A stretch of DNA of 64,000 bases from Massilia horti (GTDB lineage Bacteria > Pseudomonadota > Gammaproteobacteria > Burkholderiales > Burkholderiaceae_D). A program made the position numbers and the translations under genes. This document shows, one piece after another, positions 61,245 through 64,000 of the stretch. The notes under the pieces are model-generated. The model saw nothing but the letters and a program-made list of their open reading frames with translations. It searched no databases and was not told where the DNA came from. How positions within the stretch are numbered: position 1 is the first letter of the stretch; each line of letters starts with the position of its first letter. Location of the stretch: contig NZ_SPUM01000094.1 of assembly GCF_004614195.1 (NCBI RefSeq), positions 1 through 64,000 on the forward strand, read 5' to 3'.

Positions 61245-62168
61245 TCATCCAGTTGTACGGATAGACGCACTGTCGCCCAGCTCGGCGCAGAGTTTGAGCA
61301 GTCGCTGTGTCGATGGCGCGTTTCCGTCCGCACGAAACGCGACTGCGACATCGGACGTGATGCTTGGTCCGATCAGGTCGGAATACACGACGCCCGGAAC
61401 CGTCAGCTTCTTCACCGATTCCGGAACCAGCGCAATCCCGCGGCCTGCGGCGACCAGGCCGACGATCGTTGCGAACTGGTGCGACCGGCTGGCGATCCGT
61501 GGCTCGAAGCCGGCGGCGCGGCAGATGCGCACGAAGGTATCGTAAAAGCCATGCCCTTCCTCGAGGTGAGTCGCCAGGAATGATTCATCGGCGAGTTCCC
61601 GCACCGCGACCGGCCGGTGCGCCAGCCGATGTCCTTCGCGCAGACAGGCGACCACGCGCTCCTTGCGCACAGTGATCGTCGAAAAATTGTCAGGCAGGTG
61701 GCTCAGCGGAAGCCGCACCAGCGCCACGTCGGCGCGTCCCTCCTCCAGATACGTCATCTGCGATTGCTGATCGGCTTCGGTCAGGCCGATGGTCACGTCC
61801 GGCGCGATTCCCTCGAACGCGGCGAGCAACTGCGGCAGGATCCCGGAATACGCCATCGAACTGACGTAAGTGAGCTCGATGTTCCCGACCTCGCCGCGCT
61901 GCGCGCGCGCCGCCACCAGCGCGGCCCGTTCCACCTGTTCCAGCACCTTGCGTGCCTCGACCAGGAACTGCGCGCCCACAGGGGTCAGGCTCACGTTGCG
62001 CGGCCCGCGTTCGAACAGGCGCACGCCCAGTTCCTCTTCGAGCCGCTGGATATGCTGGGTCAGCGCAGGCTGGGCCCGGCGCAGGCGTTCGGCGGCGCGG
62101 CCAAAATGCAGGGTATCGGCGAGCGTCACGAACGAACGCAGGCATCGCAAGTCCATCTTCATCTCCAC
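61245..62168 (-). CDS. LysR-family transcriptional regulator
   Basis: The product (307 residues) has an N-terminal winged helix (LRCLRSFVTLADTLHFGRAA, then AQPALTQHIQRLEEELGVRL) and a C-terminal effector-binding domain with IELTYVSSMAYSGILPQLLA. It is divergent from an MFS gene and a muconate-cycloisomerase-like gene, which it probably activates in response to an aromatic or organic-acid inducer. A perfect T-N11-A palindrome lies 4 nt upstream of its start, so it probably represses itself. ATG codons at 62168 and 62156 are both possible starts. Confidence 0.9.
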   Translation of the reverse strand: MEMKMDLRCLRSFVTLADTLHFGRAAERLRRAQPALTQHIQRLEEELGVRLFERGPRNVSLTPVGAQFLVEARKVLEQVERAALVAARAQRGEVGNIELTYVSSMAYSGILPQLLAAFEGIAPDVTIGLTEADQQSQMTYLEEGRADVALVRLPLSHLPDNFSTITVRKERVVACLREGHRLAHRPVAVRELADESFLATHLEEGHGFYDTFVRICRAAGFEPRIASRSHQFATIVGLVAAGRGIALVPESVKKLTVPGVVYSDLIGPSITSDVAVAFRADGNAPSTQRLLKLCAELGDSASIRTTG

Positions 62169-62171
62169 AGC

Positions 62172-62194
62172 ATTGATCAGAAATTCTTATCAAT
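62172..62194. promoter_or_regulatory. LysR operator (T-N11-A palindrome)
   Basis: ATTGAT, 11 bases, then ATCAAT form a near-perfect 23-bp palindrome of the LysR type, and the N11 is itself mostly symmetric (CAGAAATTCTT). It lies between the divergent LysR and MFS genes. Confidence 0.8.
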
Positions 62195-62268
62195 GATGCG
62201 CTTTTTAATTATTGGACGCAATCGATTTGGTGGATGAAAATCTTCTTGAATAAACACGAGGAGACAGC

Positions 62269-63633
62269 ATGAAACCCACACTACAAGCGCAGGCGGACGC
62301 AAGCGACCTGCTCGACCAACACGAAACAGCCGCCCCGCCGAAGGCCGCAGCGCCAGATGCCGCCAAGCGCGCCCTCGACCGGAAGATCGCTTGGCGCATC
62401 GTGCCATTGGCGGTGCTCGGCTACGTGATCGCCCAGATCGACCGTGGCAACGTCGCCTTCGCCAAGCTGCAGTTCATGGGCGATCTCTCGTTTAGCGAAG
62501 CGGTGTACGGACTCGGCGCCGGCCTGTTCTTTGCGGGCTATTTCCTGTTCGAAGTGCCGAGCAATCTGCTGTTGGCCCGTATCGGCGCCAGGCTCACGTT
62601 TACCCGCATCATGGTGCTGTGGGGTGCGCTCTCGGTTGGCATGGCATTCATCACCACGCCGACGCAGTTCTATGTCATGCGATTCCTGCTCGGCGCCGCC
62701 GAGGCCGGCTTTTTCCCCGGCATCATCCTGTACTTCAGCTTCTGGCTGCCGCCCGAGATCCGCGGCCGGGCGACCTCGCTCTTTGCGATGGGCGCGTCGA
62801 TTGCCGGCGTGGTCGGCAGCCCACTCTCGGCATGGCTGATGTCGCTGAACGGCCTGCACGAACTGCGCGGTTGGCAGCTCATCTTCATGTACGAAGGCAT
62901 CCCGGCCATCCTGCTCGGCATCTTCTGCTACTTCTACGTTACCGATAAACCGGACGATGCCCGCTGGCTGACTGCTGACGAAAAGCGCCTGCTGCGCGAG
63001 CGCCTGTCGACCGAAGCGGCGCCGCATGCCGGCAAGCAGGGTTCGCTGGCCCAGGCGTTCCGTGACCCGAAGGTCTACCTGCTCGCACTGGCCTACTTGT
63101 CCATCCTCGCCGGCACGCAGGCCGTGTCGCTGTGGACGCCCACCCTGCTCAAGCACCTCGGCCTTGGCATCACAACGATTGGCGGCCTGGCCGCGATTCC
63201 GCCCGCTGCCGCGATCGTCGCGGTGCTGCTGATTGGGCGCAGTTCGGACCGCCGGCAGGAGCGCCGCTGGCACTTCGCGCTGTCGATGTTTGCAGCGGGC
63301 CTGAGCCTGTTCCTGCTGCCGCTGGCATCGACGAGCGTCGCCGGTACGCTGGCGCTGATGGCGATCGTCTCGGGCGGCGCCTGGGCCGCGCTGGCCGTGT
63401 TCTGGACCATCCCACCGGCGTACCTGGCCCCGCAAGCCAAGGCCGGCGGCATCGGCTTCATCAGCAGCGCCGGCGCCATCGGCGGCCTGGTGAGCCCGAT
63501 CATCGTGGGCTGGTCGAGCAATATGACCGGCAGCCTGTTCGGCGGCCTGGCCGTGATCGGCGTGATGCTCGGGCTGTCCGCGCTGGCGCTCCTCGTGAGC
63601 GTGCGAGGCCGCGTCCACGGCGCTGCCCGCTGA
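62269..63633 (+). CDS. MFS transporter, anion:cation symporter family
   Basis: The product is a 454-residue carrier with 12 helices. It begins (after a ~35-residue tail) RKIAWRIVPLAVLGYVIAQI and IDRGNVAFAKLQF, typical of the ACS family of organic-acid/proton symporters (glucarate, tartrate, phthalate). GAAEAGFFPGIILYFSFWLP is the motif after helix 4. GAGGAGA precedes the ATG by 6 nt. It is followed by a muconate-cycloisomerase-like gene 31 nt downstream and probably imports that pathway's substrate. Confidence 0.9.
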   Translation: MKPTLQAQADASDLLDQHETAAPPKAAAPDAAKRALDRKIAWRIVPLAVLGYVIAQIDRGNVAFAKLQFMGDLSFSEAVYGLGAGLFFAGYFLFEVPSNLLLARIGARLTFTRIMVLWGALSVGMAFITTPTQFYVMRFLLGAAEAGFFPGIILYFSFWLPPEIRGRATSLFAMGASIAGVVGSPLSAWLMSLNGLHELRGWQLIFMYEGIPAILLGIFCYFYVTDKPDDARWLTADEKRLLRERLSTEAAPHAGKQGSLAQAFRDPKVYLLALAYLSILAGTQAVSLWTPTLLKHLGLGITTIGGLAAIPPAAAIVAVLLIGRSSDRRQERRWHFALSMFAAGLSLFLLPLASTSVAGTLALMAIVSGGAWAALAVFWTIPPAYLAPQAKAGGIGFISSAGAIGGLVSPIIVGWSSNMTGSLFGGLAVIGVMLGLSALALLVSVRGRVHGAAR

Positions 63634-63664
63634 GCCGGCCCCATATCAACCAGAGGTAATAACA

Positions 63665-64000
63665 ATGCAAATCGTTTCAGTCGAAACTATCATCGTCGAC
63701 CTGCCCACGGTCCGCCCGCACAAGCTGGCGATGGCGACCATTAACAGCCAGGGACTGGTGATCGTGCGAGTGCGCGACGAACAGGGCAACGAAGGCCTGG
63801 GCGAGGCATCGGTCATCCCGCACTACGGCAGCGAGACGGTCGAGGCGATCAAGGTCGTCATCGACCAGTACCTGGCGCCGGCCGTAATCGGCCTGAACCC
63901 GGGCGAGCTCGAAATCCTGCACGAGAAGATGAACGCATGCCTGAAGGAGAACCACTATCCGAAGGCCGCACTCGAGATGGCATGCGTCGACCTGGCCGCG
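63665..64000 (+). CDS. Muconate cycloisomerase / enolase-superfamily protein (3' truncated by window)
   Basis: The first 112 residues are present: MQIVSVETIIVDLPTVRPHK, then GLVIVRVRDEQGNEGLGEAS and NHYPKAALEMACVDLAA. This is the N-terminal capping domain of the mandelate-racemase/muconate-lactonising group; the pattern best fits muconate or chloromuconate cycloisomerase (CatB type). The catalytic barrel lies beyond the window. With a divergent LysR gene and an MFS gene it resembles a catechol ortho-cleavage or organic-acid operon. Confidence 0.85.
   Translation, partial: MQIVSVETIIVDLPTVRPHKLAMATINSQGLVIVRVRDEQGNEGLGEASVIPHYGSETVEAIKVVIDQYLAPAVIGLNPGELEILHEKMNACLKENHYPKAALEMACVDLAA

Overview
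The window is GC-rich, densely coded DNA. Its gene content (pectin and chitin utilisation genes with a TonB-dependent receptor, several GGDEF/EAL proteins, DUF1800/DUF1501, a Tat-exported GH95) suggests a soil or plant-associated betaproteobacterium of the Oxalobacteraceae, such as Massilia, Telluria or Duganella. That placement is inferred from gene content and style, not from a marker gene. No rRNA, tRNA, CRISPR array, transposase or phage gene was recognised.

Layout. (1) 0.1-5.2 kb: NAD salvage. pncB, a PRPP synthetase paralogue and a two-domain glycosyltransferase read leftward, and nicotinamidase pncA diverges from them. (2) 5.3-13.3 kb: stress and signalling genes. These are Hsp20, a universal stress protein, two facing COG2187-type phosphotransferase paralogues, a membrane diguanylate cyclase, a DUF488 protein and a FAD/Rieske oxidoreductase. 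(3) 13.3-18.5 kb: a GGDEF-EAL sensor, then pstS (with a Pho box and a clear terminator) divergent from an orphan sulfate-type binding protein. (4) 18.7-44.9 kb: an accessory region for pectin, especially rhamnogalacturonan-I. It holds a GH28 lipoprotein, a GH43-GH35 fusion, a Tat-exported GH95, a GH2 enzyme and a CE12 acetylesterase with an SLH-like tail. It also holds three truncated CAZyme remnants, secreted proteins of unknown role, a FAD-oxidoreductase/patatin fusion and a DUF1800/DUF1501 pair. (5) 45.1-59.1 kb: a chitin/N-acetylglucosamine locus. It contains nagA, a binding protein, two ABC permeases, a GH3 hexosaminidase, an AmpG-like MFS carrier, a GH18 chitinase, a GntR regulator, a TonB-dependent receptor and a JmjC/cupin protein. 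(6) 59.1-64 kb: an M20 peptidase, a YdcF-like protein, and a LysR / MFS / muconate-cycloisomerase-type group cut by the window edge.

How the parts fit. In the chitin locus the chitinase and receptor would deliver oligosaccharides to the periplasm. The ABC permeases and MFS carrier would import them, the GH3 enzyme would trim them, and NagA would deacetylate GlcNAc-6-P. The GntR protein probably controls these units through a TGGTATTA element found upstream of nagA, its own gene and the receptor. The kinase, the deaminase and the ABC ATPase are not in the window. In the pectin region the enzymes cover backbone cleavage (GH28), deacetylation (CE12) and side-chain removal (GH43, GH35, GH2, GH95).

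The most unusual structure is a set of modular non-coding repeats in the gaps. Several share a terminal box (GGCGCTGTCACCGGTAAG-like) around different palindromic cores. One copy is flanked by an exact 8-bp direct repeat, which points to MITE-like movement. Copies sit at gene ends, supply at least one stop codon and interrupt the 5' end of a permease gene.
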